A DNA stretch of 64,000 nucleotides from LMUY01 sp965199165 (GTDB taxonomy: Bacteria > Pseudomonadota > Alphaproteobacteria > Acetobacterales > Acetobacteraceae), in assembly GCA_965199165.1 (NCBI GenBank), contig OZ240681.1:992001-1056000 (forward strand), read 5' to 3'. A program made the position numbers and the translations under genes. Positions 54,819-64,000 of the stretch are shown here, piece after piece. The notes beneath the pieces are model-generated. The model was given only the letters and a program-made list of their open reading frames with translations. It did no database searches and was not told where the DNA came from. Numbering within the stretch: position 1 is the stretch's first letter; every line of letters starts with the position of its first letter.

Positions 54819-55945
54819 GGCGCGATCCGCACGGCAGTCCCGACGATCTGCGCCAGGAGCAGCGGGTTCTCGGCCAGGCCGTAATGCGAGTCCGGGCCGA
54901 ACGTGTAGACGCCAGTCGTGCCCTGGAAACCGTGCACCGTCTCCAGCGCGTCGCGCACCTTCGCGCCTCCGGTGTCGCCGGCGGCCTGGACTGCGGCAGC
55001 GGTCAACATGACGGCATCCCAGCCGCGCGAGGCCCAGTTCGGGTCACGGTCGCCGTATTTGGCGCGCCACGGGGTCAGGAAGTCGCGCAGCGCGGACTTC
55101 AGCGGTCCGGCCTGCAGCGCCTCGGACACCTGGCTCGGCGAGGCGACGAACAGGAATTTGTCGCCGAGCACGTCGGCCACCGGACGGAACAGGTTGATGT
55201 CGTCGAGGCTGTTCAGCATCGGGATCGACAGGCCGAGCGCGCGGATGTTCTTGGCCGCCGTCAACGTGGTGCCGCCGAGGCCGATCTTGAGGATCGCTTC
55301 CGCGCCCGCCCCGTTCAGCCGGCCGAGCTGCACCGCGAGATCGGCGTCCTCCTGCCGATACTGCTCGTTGCCGGCAACCTTCAGCCCGTACTGCGCGGCT
55401 TCCTTCTCGGCGATGGCGGCCTGGAGGTTCGCGTATGGCGTCGGGTCATGCAGGATGCCGAAGCTCTTGAGCCCCTGGTCCCGAAGGTATTTCAGCCGCG
55501 TCACCACCTCGAACCTCGGTGGCGGCAGGGTGCTGAATGCCCAGCGGGATTGATCGGGCGGGTTGGGCAGGATCGAACACAGCACCATCGGCACCTGCGC
55601 CCGCGCCACGAACGCCGCGGCGGCGAAATTACCCGCGCTGACGCAGCCGCTGGCGAAGATGTCCACTTTGTCCGACTGCAGCATCTTGCGATACGCGGTC
55701 ACGGCCTCCTGCGGCTCGGACCGGTTGTCTTCGACGATCACCTCGATCCGGCGGCCGCCGATGCCGCCCTTCGCGTTCAGCGCCTCGGCCGCCAGCAGCA
55801 CGCCGTCGCGCCACGCCGTGTCGGTGGTCGCCGCATAGCCGCTCAGTCCGGCGCTGACGCCGATCTTGTACGTCGCCTGCGCCCAGGCGGGCGTCGTGAT
55901 CAAGGCGGCGAGACACGCCGCGAGCAAGTGTCGTCCCAATGTCAT
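54815..55945 (-). CDS. Periplasmic substrate-binding protein, Liv type (system 2)
   Basis: The 376-residue protein has a signal peptide (MTLGRHLLAACLAALITTPAWAQ) and a type I periplasmic-binding fold (YKIGVSAGLSGYAATTDTAW, IEVIVEDNRSEPQEAV and VDIFASGCVSAGNFAAAAF). It differs from the LivJ of system 1. Its ATG overlaps the hyuB stop by 4 bases, linking transport of its ligand to the hydantoinase-type enzyme. The ligand is therefore likely a hydantoin, an oxoproline-like lactam or a related compound. Confidence 0.87.
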
Positions 55946-57495
55946 GGCACCGTTGGCTCCCCGTAACCGCCGCCGCCGGGTGTTTCGAAGACGACCCGGT
56001 CGTTTGGTTGCATCGTCAGCTTGCGCCCTTCGGACACGTCCTGGCCGTTGATCTGGAATTTCCCGGCCGCACCGGCCTTGCCACCGCCCAAGCCGTCCGG
56101 ACCGCGGTCGAGCCGGCTCGGGACCGCGTTCAGCAGCCAGGGCTGCTCCGTGCGCATGTGGAACCCGATCACCTGGCCGTCGCCGCCGCGCACCCGTCCG
56201 GACCCGCCCGATCCGTCCCGCAGCTCGCGCCGGTCGAACACGATCGGCATCGCCGCCTCGAGGATTTCGAGCGGCACTGCGGCTACGCCAGTGGGATAGC
56301 AGACGGCGCTGGGCCCGGGCTTATGGGCGCGTGCGCCCATGCCGCCGGAGTAGTTGAACATCGACGAGGTATAGGCGCTGCCATCCGGCTGGCGGCCTTG
56401 GATCTGCACCGTCCAGACCGCACCCGAGCCCTCGGCCAGCACCCGGTCCGGGATGACCTGATGCAGCGCGCGCAGGATCGGCATGGGCACGAACATGCCG
56501 ACCACGTGCCGCGCGTTCAGCGGCGAGGGATAGGCGGCGTTGACGATCGATCCCACCGGCGCGCTCACCTTGATGGGCGCCAGCGAGCCGTAATTGTTCG
56601 GCAGGTCCGGGTTCAGGCACGAGCGGATCGCGAACGTCGAATAGGCGTGGGTGTAGTTCATCACCACGTTGATCCCGGCCGCGCTGGCGCCGGAGCTGCC
56701 GGCGAAGTCGATCAGGATCTCGCCGGCGCCGTGGTCGACCGTGACGGCGGCGTGCAGGGTGATGACGGTGCCGCCGGGCACGTCGAACCGGCTCTCGCCA
56801 TGCCAGGTACCGGCCGGGAGCGCACGGATGGCGCGTCGCGTCGCCTCGTCGGAGCGCGCGATGACTTGGTCCGACAGCTCGGCGATGTCGCGCAGCCCGT
56901 AACGGCGGCAGAACGCGACAAGCCGCTCGCCGCCGGTGCGGCCGCTGCTCACCTGCGCGGCGAGGTCGCCGAACACGTGGTCGGGCGTGCGCACGTTGGT
57001 GCGGATGATGTCGTGCAGCAGGGCGTTCGGCTGACCCGCCTCGTACAACTTGCAGGGCGGGATCCACAGCCCCTCCTCGTGCACGTCGCGCGCGCCGGCG
57101 CCGATGCCGTAGCCCCCGATGTCGGTGTGGTGGATGGTCGAACCCATGTAGGCGATCAGCCTGCCGTCGAGGAAGACCGGGCTGAACACCGTGATGTCGA
57201 AGAAATGGCCCGCCGAAATCCAGGGGTCGTTGGTGATCAGCACGTCACCGGGTTCGAGCGTGTCCGCGAACCGCCCGGCCAAGGTGTACCCGGCGGCGGC
57301 CAGCGAGTTGATGTGGCCCGGCGTTCCGGTGGTGGCCTGGGCGACCATGCGGCCCTGCGCGTCGAACAGTGCGGAGGCCAGATCGCCGGCCTCACGAACG
57401 ATCGGGCTGAAGGCGATGCGCTGCAGGGCCTTGGCCTGCTCGCTCACGATGCTGATCAGGTTCGACCAGAGGATCTCGAGTTCGATGCCGTCCAT
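55942..57495 (-). CDS. hyuB: HyuB, hydantoinase B/oxoprolinase-family subunit
   Basis: The 517-residue protein has the HyuB N-terminus (GIELEILWSNLISIVSEQAKAL), DPWISAGHFFDITVFSPVF, GSTIHHTDIGGYG and a Gly-rich C-terminus GGSGRVRGGDGQVI and FETPGGGGYGEP. HyuA and HyuB form ATP-dependent N-methylhydantoinase, 5-oxoprolinase or acetone-carboxylase-like complexes. It lies 4 bases after hyuA. The exact substrate cannot be read. Confidence 0.9.
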   Translation of the reverse strand: MDGIELEILWSNLISIVSEQAKALQRIAFSPIVREAGDLASALFDAQGRMVAQATTGTPGHINSLAAAGYTLAGRFADTLEPGDVLITNDPWISAGHFFDITVFSPVFLDGRLIAYMGSTIHHTDIGGYGIGAGARDVHEEGLWIPPCKLYEAGQPNALLHDIIRTNVRTPDHVFGDLAAQVSSGRTGGERLVAFCRRYGLRDIAELSDQVIARSDEATRRAIRALPAGTWHGESRFDVPGGTVITLHAAVTVDHGAGEILIDFAGSSGASAAGINVVMNYTHAYSTFAIRSCLNPDLPNNYGSLAPIKVSAPVGSIVNAAYPSPLNARHVVGMFVPMPILRALHQVIPDRVLAEGSGAVWTVQIQGRQPDGSAYTSSMFNYSGGMGARAHKPGPSAVCYPTGVAAVPLEILEAAMPIVFDRRELRDGSGGSGRVRGGDGQVIGFHMRTEQPWLLNAVPSRLDRGPDGLGGGKAGAAGKFQINGQDVSEGRKLTMQPNDRVVFETPGGGGYGEPTVP

Positions 57496-57499
57496 GTGC

Positions 57500-59563
57500 C
57501 TACTTCTCCGGCGTGGCGACGATGCAGCCCAGCGTATCCATCACGGCGCGCCAGCCGGGCGGGATCACGACGGTCGTCTCGCGCTCCTCGATGATCGCCG
57601 GGCCTGCGATGGTCTGGCCCGGCGCGATGCATGCGCGCCGAAGCACCGGCGTGTCCTGATGCCAAACGCCGATGGGGCGCGAGCGGGGGGCGCCAGCGGC
57701 GACGGTGGTTTGCACCGGGGCCGCAACGGCCGCGACCTCCCGGCCGCGGGCGGTGAGCCGCCAACTGACGATCTCGACCGGCACATGGCTCGGGTTGACG
57801 CCGTATTGGGCGAGGTAGGCGGCCTCGAACACCGCGTGGATCGCGCGCCAATCGCGGGCGGGGCGGGGATCGGGGAACTCGACGGTGATCTCGTTCTGTT
57901 GGCCGAAGTAGCGCAGATCGGCCGCGAATTGCAGGTGGGTGTCAGCGGGGGCCGTACCGGCCTCCGACAGCGCCTCGCCGCCGCTGGCGATCATGGCGGC
58001 GAACACGCCGTCGACCTGCTCCCAGTCCAGCGCGTCCAGCCGCCCGATGGCACTGTGCACCAGGTCCAGCCGCACCGGTGTCACCAGCGTGCCGAAGGCG
58101 GACAGGACGCTCGCCTGGGGCGGGAAGATCACTCGCGCGCTCTGCAGCAACTCGCCCACCGCGCAGGCATGCACCGGCCCAGCGCCGCCGAACGCCAGCA
58201 GCGGCAGTCCGCGGAAGTCGACCCCGCGATCGGTCGCATGGGTGCGCGCGGCCGCCGCCATCGTTTCGGCGACGATGCGGTAGATCCCGCGCGCCGCCGT
58301 GGTGCGATCCGTGCCGAGCCCCTGTGCCAGCCGGTCCATCGCCGCCTCCGCCGCCGGAACGTCGAGCCGCATGTCGCCGCCGAGGAAGTTGTCGGCATCC
58401 AGCAGCCCCAGCAGCAGGTCGGCGTCGGTCACCGTGGGGGACTGGCCGCCGCGGCCGTAGCACGCAGGCCCTGGGCTCGACCCGGCGGAGCGCGGCCCGA
58501 CCTTGAGCAGCCCGAGATCGTCCACCGACGCGATGCTGCCGCCCCCAGCGCCGATCTCGATCATGTCGACGGAGGGGATGGTGAGCGGCATGCCGCTCCC
58601 CTCCGTGAAGCGCCACACGCGGTCCACCTCGAACGAACCGGCCACCAGCGGGCGGCGGTTCTCGATCAGGCAGGCCTTTGCCGTCGTGCCGCCCATGTCG
58701 AAGCTCATCAGCCGGTCGAGCCCGAGCCGCTCCGCATACCATGCAGCCGCCAGGGCGCCCGCGGCCGGGCCGCTCTCGATCATGCGCACCGGGTTGCGGG
58801 CGGCGACCGACGCGCCGATCACGCCGCCCGAACTCAGCATGATGAGAGGGTGGTTCGGCACACCCTCCTCCTGGAGGCGCCGGGCCAGACCGTCGAGATA
58901 CGGCGCGGTGATCGGCACCGTGTAGGCGTTGACGGCGGTCGTCGATGTGCGGGGGTATTCGCGGACCTGCGGAGCCACGTCGCAGGATAGGGTGACATGC
59001 AGCCGCGGCGCGACGGCGCGGAGGATGGCGCCGATCTCACGCTCGTTGGCCGGGTTGCGGTAGGAGTTGAGCAGGCAGACCGCGACCGACACGACGCCTT
59101 TTTCCAGCAGTGCGGCGGCCAGGCTGCGGATGGCGGACGGATCCACCTTCTTGTCGATCGTGCCATCCGCGAGCGTGCGCTCGGCGATGCCCCACGTCAT
59201 GTCGCGCGGAATGAGAGGATCCGCAAACTCGATCTGCGGGTCGAACATCTCGTAGCGGTGCTCGTTTCGGATCGCGAGCACGTCGCGGAAGCCCTCCGTG
59301 ACCAGCAGTGCAGTCATGGAGCCTTTCCGCTCGATCAGCGCGTTGGTCACGATCGTGGTGGCGTGCACGACCGTGCCGGTCACGTCGGCCGGCTTCAGTC
59401 CGGCCCGTTCGAGCACCAGACCGACACTCCGGAAAAAGCCTTCGAGCAGGTCGCCGTGGGTGGTCAGCGTCTTGTCGACGAACAGGGTCCCGTTCGCGTT
59501 GCGGAGCACGACGTCGGTGAAGGTGCCGCCGATATCGACCGCGATGGACCAGTTGGCTGCCAC
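57500..59563 (-). CDS. hyuA: HyuA, hydantoinase A/oxoprolinase-family subunit
   Basis: The 687-residue protein starts with the nucleotide-binding VDIGGTFTDVVL (9-20) of the ASKHA-type hydantoinase/oxoprolinase N-domain. It continues with VVHATTIVTNALIERKG, FDMGGTTAKACLI (second phosphate loop), IGAGGGSIA and GGAGPVHACAVGE. The start is GTG 59563, 9 bases after the IclR stop. It would use ATP to activate the lactam or hydantoin ring. Confidence 0.9.
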   Translation of the reverse strand: MAANWSIAVDIGGTFTDVVLRNANGTLFVDKTLTTHGDLLEGFFRSVGLVLERAGLKPADVTGTVVHATTIVTNALIERKGSMTALLVTEGFRDVLAIRNEHRYEMFDPQIEFADPLIPRDMTWGIAERTLADGTIDKKVDPSAIRSLAAALLEKGVVSVAVCLLNSYRNPANEREIGAILRAVAPRLHVTLSCDVAPQVREYPRTSTTAVNAYTVPITAPYLDGLARRLQEEGVPNHPLIMLSSGGVIGASVAARNPVRMIESGPAAGALAAAWYAERLGLDRLMSFDMGGTTAKACLIENRRPLVAGSFEVDRVWRFTEGSGMPLTIPSVDMIEIGAGGGSIASVDDLGLLKVGPRSAGSSPGPACYGRGGQSPTVTDADLLLGLLDADNFLGGDMRLDVPAAEAAMDRLAQGLGTDRTTAARGIYRIVAETMAAAARTHATDRGVDFRGLPLLAFGGAGPVHACAVGELLQSARVIFPPQASVLSAFGTLVTPVRLDLVHSAIGRLDALDWEQVDGVFAAMIASGGEALSEAGTAPADTHLQFAADLRYFGQQNEITVEFPDPRPARDWRAIHAVFEAAYLAQYGVNPSHVPVEIVSWRLTARGREVAAVAAPVQTTVAAGAPRSRPIGVWHQDTPVLRRACIAPGQTIAGPAIIEERETTVVIPPGWRAVMDTLGCIVATPEK

Positions 59564-59572
59564 GTTCGTCTC

Positions 59573-60361
59573 CTAAGCGCCGGAATGGCCGAGATGTTGC
59601 GAAACCCGGCGCGCAGCTCCGGTGACTTCCAAGACCTGGGCCTGATCGGGCTGGGTCGGGATGAACTGCGAGGACCCGACCAGCGCGATCGAGCCGCACC
59701 AGTTGTGGCCGTGATCCAGGATGGGAGCGGCCAGGGCGTTCACGCCGATGAGAACCTGGCCGTCCGCGGTGGCCCAGCCGCAGCGGCGCACCGCCTCAAC
59801 CTCCTCGCGCAAGACGCGGGCATCGGTGGTCGTCCGTTCCGTCCACCCGGGCAGGGGCGCGGCAAGCACACGCTCGCGCAGTTCCGGCGGGCCGAAGGCC
59901 AGTGCGACGCGGCCGTGCGCGGAGGCATGGAAGGCCAGCTGGGTGCCGGGCCGGATACCGAACTCGACGACGGTGCGACCCTGTACCAGTTCGACCACCG
60001 TCAGTGCGCCGTCGATCGGCGCGGCGGTGGTGACGGCTTGCCCGGTGGCGTCCCGGAGGCGGAGCATCTCGGGCCGAGCCGCTTTGCCGACGCCGAACTG
60101 CTCGCGCACGGCCTCGCCCAGCATCACGAGCTTGGCTCCGGCGGTATACCGGCCGGTCTCGTCGTCTTGGCGGGCGTAGCCACGGGCCACGAGGGCCCGC
60201 AGGTTGCGATGTGCCCGCGCCTTCGACAGGGCCAGCGCGTGCGCGACCTCGGTCACGCCCAGCGCGCGTGCGCTCCCGGCGAGAAGCTCGATCGTATCGA
60301 AGAGCGCATTGGCCGCTGAACCGACTTGGTTCGCGATCTGGCTTCCCTTCCCTGACGCCAA
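59573..60361 (-). CDS. IclR-family transcriptional regulator
   Basis: The 262-residue protein has an IclR helix-turn-helix (ALGVTEVAHALALSKARAHRNLRALVARGYA) and a C-terminal effector domain (GRVALAFGPPELRE, then ILDHGHNWCGSIALVGSS). TTG 60361 is chosen because a full AGGAGG lies 4 bases upstream (60366-60371), giving normal family length; an in-frame ATG at 60427 lacks such a site. It leads the hyu-liv operon and probably controls it and itself. Confidence 0.88.
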   Translation of the reverse strand: MASGKGSQIANQVGSAANALFDTIELLAGSARALGVTEVAHALALSKARAHRNLRALVARGYARQDDETGRYTAGAKLVMLGEAVREQFGVGKAARPEMLRLRDATGQAVTTAAPIDGALTVVELVQGRTVVEFGIRPGTQLAFHASAHGRVALAFGPPELRERVLAAPLPGWTERTTTDARVLREEVEAVRRCGWATADGQVLIGVNALAAPILDHGHNWCGSIALVGSSQFIPTQPDQAQVLEVTGAARRVSQHLGHSGA

Positions 60362-60362
60362 T

Positions 60363-60395
60363 GTTCCTCCTAGCGGAACGTTGTTTCTTATAGAA
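60363..60395. promoter_or_regulatory. Inverted repeats at the IclR gene start
   Basis: GTTCCTCCTAGCGGAAC (60363-60379) has perfect 5-base arms around 7 bases and covers the AGGAGG Shine-Dalgarno. TTCTTATAGAA (60385-60395) follows upstream with 4-base arms. Both are palindromic, as IclR-type sites are, so autoregulation by binding over the ribosome-binding region is plausible. Confidence 0.4.
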
Positions 60396-60655
60396 GCCAG
60401 ACAGCACCTGATGAAGCCGTCTGTCAACGGTATCGGACTGGATTCCGCACCCTGCCTCGCTTCAGGCGAATGTTCTGGCCCCTCCTCGTTGACGCTCCTG
60501 GGCCCTCACCCAGAAGGAGAGGGAGCACCATTCCCAACCAACCCGAGACGATCATGCTCTCAGCTCGTTTCTGGACGGCAGCGTGATGAACAGGAGGAAC
60601 AGCGGCCTGCCGCCATACGGCAGCAGGCTGGGCCCGATGGCTGCGCCGGCCTTGA

Positions 60656-61654
60656 TCAGTCCTGCAAGGCGACGCCGTCGTACCGCGTTTGCTTGCCGCC
60701 CGCATCGGTCACCGCCCAGCAGGCGACCGCGTGAGCGCCGGTCAACGGGGCGAGAGGTGGTTTTTCGGTCAGGCAGTGCGTCATCCGCACTGGGCAACAG
60801 GGATAGAAGCGGCAGCCGGAAATTGCCGTCGCATCCCCTGTTCCAGCGCGTGAGCTGGCTGTTCCGAGGTCGACCAGGAAGCGTGTGTAGGGGTGCAGCG
60901 GCGTGGCGGCGAGGAGGTCGGGCGGCCCGCACTCCACGACCTGGCCGGAATACATCACCAGCACATGGTCGGACAGGAAACGCGCGACGTCCAGGTCATG
61001 CGTGACGAAGATGATGCCGAGGCGATGCTCCTCCTGAATATCCTTGAACAGGTTGAGCACCTGCGCCCGCACCGAGACGTCCAGCTTCGACACCGCCTCG
61101 TCGGCCAGCAGCAGCCGCGGCGAAAGCAGCAGCGCCCGCCCGATGGCGACCCGCTGCACCTGCCCGCCGGACAGCTCATGCGGATACCGGTCCGCCGCAC
61201 CCGCCGGCAGGCCGACCTGGCGCAACATCGCGGTGACCCGATCCGCGATCTCGGCGCGTGGACAGAGCCGGTGCACGCGCAACGGGGTAGCCAGCGCGGT
61301 CCGGACGGTTTGACGGGGATTGAGCGAGGAGAGCGGGTCCTGGAACACCATCTGCATGCGCCGCCGCAGCCCCCGCAGGCGCGGCCCCGAAACGGACGTG
61401 ATGTCCTCGCCCTCCAACAGGACCTGTCCTGCGCTGGCGGCCTGCAAGCGGAGGATCGTGCGCCCGAGCGTGGTCTTGCCGCTGCCGGACTCGCCCACGA
61501 TCCCCAGCGTCTCGCCGCGTCGGAGCGTGAAGCTGACGCCGTCCACCGCCCGGTGCGGCGCCCCGCCACTGCGTGACAGCAAGGCGGCAAAGCCGCCGCG
61601 CCTGAAGGTGACGGCCAGCTCGCGGACCTGCAGCAGCGGCGGCTCAGGCGACAT
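60656..61654 (-). CDS. dppF: Dipeptide/oligopeptide ABC ATPase DppF-like
   Basis: The 332-residue ATPase has Walker A GESGSGKTT, MVFQDPLSSLNPRQTV (typical of DppF/OppF), signature LSGGQVQRVAIGRAL, FVTHDLDVARFLSD, and the C-terminal oligo_HPY Cys-rich end (CRFYPCCPVRMTHC) that often binds Fe-S. In Walker B the usual DEPxSxLD reads DEAVSKLD, with Ala replacing Pro. It overlaps dppD by 11 bases. Confidence 0.9.
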   Translation of the reverse strand: MSPEPPLLQVRELAVTFRRGGFAALLSRSGGAPHRAVDGVSFTLRRGETLGIVGESGSGKTTLGRTILRLQAASAGQVLLEGEDITSVSGPRLRGLRRRMQMVFQDPLSSLNPRQTVRTALATPLRVHRLCPRAEIADRVTAMLRQVGLPAGAADRYPHELSGGQVQRVAIGRALLLSPRLLLADEAVSKLDVSVRAQVLNLFKDIQEEHRLGIIFVTHDLDVARFLSDHVLVMYSGQVVECGPPDLLAATPLHPYTRFLVDLGTASSRAGTGDATAISGCRFYPCCPVRMTHCLTEKPPLAPLTGAHAVACWAVTDAGGKQTRYDGVALQD

Positions 61655-62612
61655 GGTGCAACACGCAGCGGACGGCCGCGCTGTCCGGCTGCGGTCGCAG
61701 GCCCGGGTCGCCATGGAGGCACGCGGCATGCACCAGGGGACATCGCAGTTCGAAGCTGCAGGCGTCCGGTCGCCCGGCCCCACCCGGTTCGCCGGCTATC
61801 TCGCGCAGGCGCCGCGGTCGTTCGGCAAGCTCCGTCGACGCGGCGATCAGGGCGCGCGTGTATGGATGGCGCGGGTAGCTCAGGACCGTCTTGGTCCATC
61901 CCTGCTCCACGACTTGGCCCGCGTAGAGCACGGCGATGCGGTCGCAGAACACCCTGGCGATCTCGATATCGTGCGTGATGTAGATGAACGAGGCGTGCAG
62001 CCGCTGCCTCAGTTCGCGGAACAACGCGATGATCTGGCGGCTGACGGCGGCGTCCAGGTTCGTGGTCGGTTCGTCGGCCACGATCAGGGTCGGCCGCAAC
62101 GCAAGCACCAGGGAGATCAGCGCCCGTTGCAGCATCCCACCGGAGAGTTGGTGTGGATACTGCGCCAGCACCGCATGGGCCCGACCGACTCCGGCTTCCT
62201 CCAGCAGCTTGGCGGCAGCCCCGCGCCACCCTATGCCCTTGCTCCCCGGCAGGCGGCGGAGCACGTGGTAGAAGTGCCAGCCGATCGTCTTGGCCGGGTT
62301 GAACGCGCCGGCAGGGTCCTGGAAGATCATCGCCATGGCGGTGCCGCGCAGCCGGTCGAACGCGGCCGCGTCCAGCGGTGCGAGGTCCTGGCCCGCCAGG
62401 CGAAGGGTTTGCGTGCTCGCGCGGATCCCGTCGGGCAGCAGGCGGAGGATCGCGGTGGCAGTCATCGTCTTGCCCGATCCGGACTCGCCGATCAGGCCCA
62501 GCACCTCGTCCTTGCCGACGTGGAGGGACACGCCGCGCACCAGAGGGCGCCGTCCGCCGCCAGGAAGCGGCAGCCAGACATCCAGCCCGTCCACCTCCAG
62601 GACCGGCCTCAT
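61644..62612 (-). CDS. dppD: Dipeptide/oligopeptide ABC ATPase DppD-like
   Basis: The 322-residue ATPase has Walker A GESGSGKTM, MIFQDPAGAFNPAKTIGWHF, signature LSGGMLQRALISLVLALRP, Walker B LIVADEPTTNLDAAV and YITHDIEIARVF, and an oligo_HPY tail with Cys in RCPLVHAACL. It pairs with DppF. It overlaps dppC by 4 bases. Confidence 0.9.
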   Translation of the reverse strand: MRPVLEVDGLDVWLPLPGGGRRPLVRGVSLHVGKDEVLGLIGESGSGKTMTATAILRLLPDGIRASTQTLRLAGQDLAPLDAAAFDRLRGTAMAMIFQDPAGAFNPAKTIGWHFYHVLRRLPGSKGIGWRGAAAKLLEEAGVGRAHAVLAQYPHQLSGGMLQRALISLVLALRPTLIVADEPTTNLDAAVSRQIIALFRELRQRLHASFIYITHDIEIARVFCDRIAVLYAGQVVEQGWTKTVLSYPRHPYTRALIAASTELAERPRRLREIAGEPGGAGRPDACSFELRCPLVHAACLHGDPGLRPQPDSAAVRCVLHHVA

Positions 62613-63463
62613 TCACCGATGCGCCGCAGCCTGGGGTCGAGCACGTCGCGGATGCCGTCCGCCAGCAGGTTCAGGCCCAGGATGATGGTACTGACCGAAA
62701 GTCCCGTGTAGGTCAGGACCCAGGGTCCGCTCTCGAAATAGTCCTTGCCCTCGCTCATCAGTCCGCCCAGCGACGGAGTGGGTGGCTGCACGCCGAGGCC
62801 GAGGAAACTCAGCCCGGCCTCGACCAGGATGGCGAAGGCCAGCGCCGCGGAGAGCTGCACGAACAGCGGCGCCGCGATGTTGGGCAGGATCTCCAGCAGC
62901 ATGATGCGCCAGGTCGACTGGCCCATGACGATCGCAGCCTGAACATAGTTCTCCCCTTTGACGGCGAGCGTGGTGTTGCGGGCGAGGCGGGCGAAATTGG
63001 GCAGGAAGATCAGCGCCAGCGCCAGCGCCACGTTCAGCAGGCCGAAACCCAGGATGAGCATCAGGAAGAGCGCCAGGACGAAGCTGGGAAGCGCCAGCAA
63101 CAGGTCCACGCTACGCATGATGACCGCGTCCACCATCCCGCCGAGCATCGCTGCACCCATGCCCGCGGCCGTACCGCACGATGCGGCCAGGCCGACGCCG
63201 CCGGTGCTGACCAGCAGCGACACCCGGGCGCCATACAGCACCCGGCTCAGCACGTCGCGCCCGAAGGAGTCGGTGCCGAACGGATGCGGCCAACTCGGGC
63301 CTTGCAGCAGGGCCAGGTAGTCCATCTCGTTCTCGCCCCACCCTGTCAGGGACGGTCCGGCCAGCACGGCCAGCAGCACGAAACCGACCAGCGCCGCGCC
63401 GACCGGCAGCAAAGGGCCGCCGGACCCGGCGCGACGCCAACCCCGCCGGAGCGTCGCGGCCAC
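62609..63463 (-). CDS. dppC: Dipeptide ABC permease DppC-like
   Basis: The 284-residue permease has HPFGTDSFGRDVLSRVLYGARVSL, the DppC/OppC N-terminal signature, and the EAA-type loop YVQAAIVMGQSTWRIMLLEILPNI. About 6 membrane segments are visible. The start is GTG 63463, directly abutting the dppB stop. Confidence 0.92.
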   Translation of the reverse strand: MAATLRRGWRRAGSGGPLLPVGAALVGFVLLAVLAGPSLTGWGENEMDYLALLQGPSWPHPFGTDSFGRDVLSRVLYGARVSLLVSTGGVGLAASCGTAAGMGAAMLGGMVDAVIMRSVDLLLALPSFVLALFLMLILGFGLLNVALALALIFLPNFARLARNTTLAVKGENYVQAAIVMGQSTWRIMLLEILPNIAAPLFVQLSAALAFAILVEAGLSFLGLGVQPPTPSLGGLMSEGKDYFESGPWVLTYTGLSVSTIILGLNLLADGIRDVLDPRLRRIGE

Positions 63464-64000
63464 CTAGCGGCCCCGCCGCGGGTCAAGCGCGGTGCAGGCG
63501 AGGTCGACCGCCAGGTTGACCAGCACGACCGCGACCAGGAAGGTGAGCGAGCAGGCCAGCACGAGGGGATAATCCCGGGCGAAGGCGCCGTCGACGATCA
63601 GCGATCCCAGGCCGGGAATGCCGAACACCTTCTCGATGACGACCACACCGCCCAGCAGGTGGCGGACCTGGAATCCCATCACCACGACCAGCGGCACGAT
63701 CGCGTTGCGCAGGATGTAGTGCACGTAGACGAACCGACGCCCGAAGCCGAAGGACTGCGCCGCCATGACATAGGGCCGCCGCCAGGTTTCCAGCAGGGAG
63801 GCGCGCAGGATGCGGCTGAAGAACCCGGTCATCGCCGCGCAGATCGACAGCGCCGGCAGGAAGCCGGTGAACAGCGCCCCCGCAAGCGAACTGCCTGGCG
63901 GGGTGAATCCGTAGGCGGGAAACACCTGGAACTGGAGTGCGAACAGCAGCACCAGCATGTAGGACAGCCAGAAGTCCGGCATGGAGATCAGCCCCACGGC
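63464..64000 (-). CDS. dppB: Dipeptide ABC permease DppB-like, cut by the window edge
   Basis: The C-terminal 178 codons are visible; the N-terminus lies outside the window. The EAA loop is RRPYVMAAQSFGFGRRFVYVHYILRNAIVPLV and the end is VDLACTALDPRRGR, typical of DppB/GsiC-type permeases. With dppC, dppD and dppF it forms a peptide or nickel-type importer; the binding protein must lie beyond the window. Confidence 0.9.
   Translation of the reverse strand, partial: AVGLISMPDFWLSYMLVLLFALQFQVFPAYGFTPPGSSLAGALFTGFLPALSICAAMTGFFSRILRASLLETWRRPYVMAAQSFGFGRRFVYVHYILRNAIVPLVVVMGFQVRHLLGGVVVIEKVFGIPGLGSLIVDGAFARDYPLVLACSLTFLVAVVLVNLAVDLACTALDPRRGR

Overview
The window reads as a chromosomal segment of a GC-rich proteobacterium. 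SUF-type Fe-S genes, CaiB/BaiF CoA-transferases, two complete Liv transporters, hydantoinase genes and a Dpp transporter suggest an alphaproteobacterium; a Rhodospirillales/Acetobacteraceae-like host is my guess, not something the sequence proves. Coding density is high. Most neighbouring genes overlap by 4 to 8 bases, so operons are long.

Region 1 (1-1720) holds the end of a sufU-like gene, sufT, an A-type Fe-S carrier and a type II haloacid-dehalogenase-like HAD protein, followed by a decayed CaiB fragment.

Region 2 (1925-17018, minus strand) is the most striking part: a bacterial sterol gene cluster. In transcription order it has an SdmA-like Rieske oxygenase (C-4 demethylation), an oxidosqualene cyclase with the DCTAE motif, a sterol delta8-delta7 isomerase (EBP) fragment, an ERG24/ERG4-type sterol reductase, IspH, a DevCAB-type tripartite exporter, a sterol C-24 methyltransferase (ERG6/SMT) and a geranylgeranyl-reductase-family flavoprotein. 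Three identical ISL3-family copies (9551-14554) interrupt it. The cyclase has lost its C-terminal part and the isomerase its N-terminal part, so the pathway looks recently broken in this genome. Short flanking repeats suggest the ISL3 copies sit in the remains of an IS21-like element, and that the two spacers are in swapped order, through recombination or misassembly.

Region 3 (17346-21339) has a divergent MFS transporter and a large winged-helix/NB-ARC/TPR regulator.

Region 4 (21405-32237) looks like murein recycling and amino-sugar metabolism: AnmK with a radical SAM protein and a DegT aminotransferase, a GntR/HutC regulator, a TIM-barrel protein, a CoA-transferase, NagZ, a DUF1460-like amidase, a nucleotidyltransferase-like protein and a NagB-II-like SIS deaminase.

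Region 5 (32350-46070) is catabolic: an aromatic-acid MFS transporter, a VOC protein and an alpha/beta hydrolase; then an aryl-CoA set (ligase, flavin hydroxylase, TetR, hotdog thioesterase, dehydrogenase) resembling salicylyl-CoA/gentisate pathways; HpcH/HpaI aldolase; a 2-hydroxyacid dehydrogenase; and a NitT/TauT-type ABC transporter.

Region 6 (46107-60361, minus strand) has two tandem Liv transporters. The upstream one is linked to HyuA/HyuB, a cupin and an IclR regulator. Region 7 (60656-64000) is a Dpp-type peptide transporter running off the window end.
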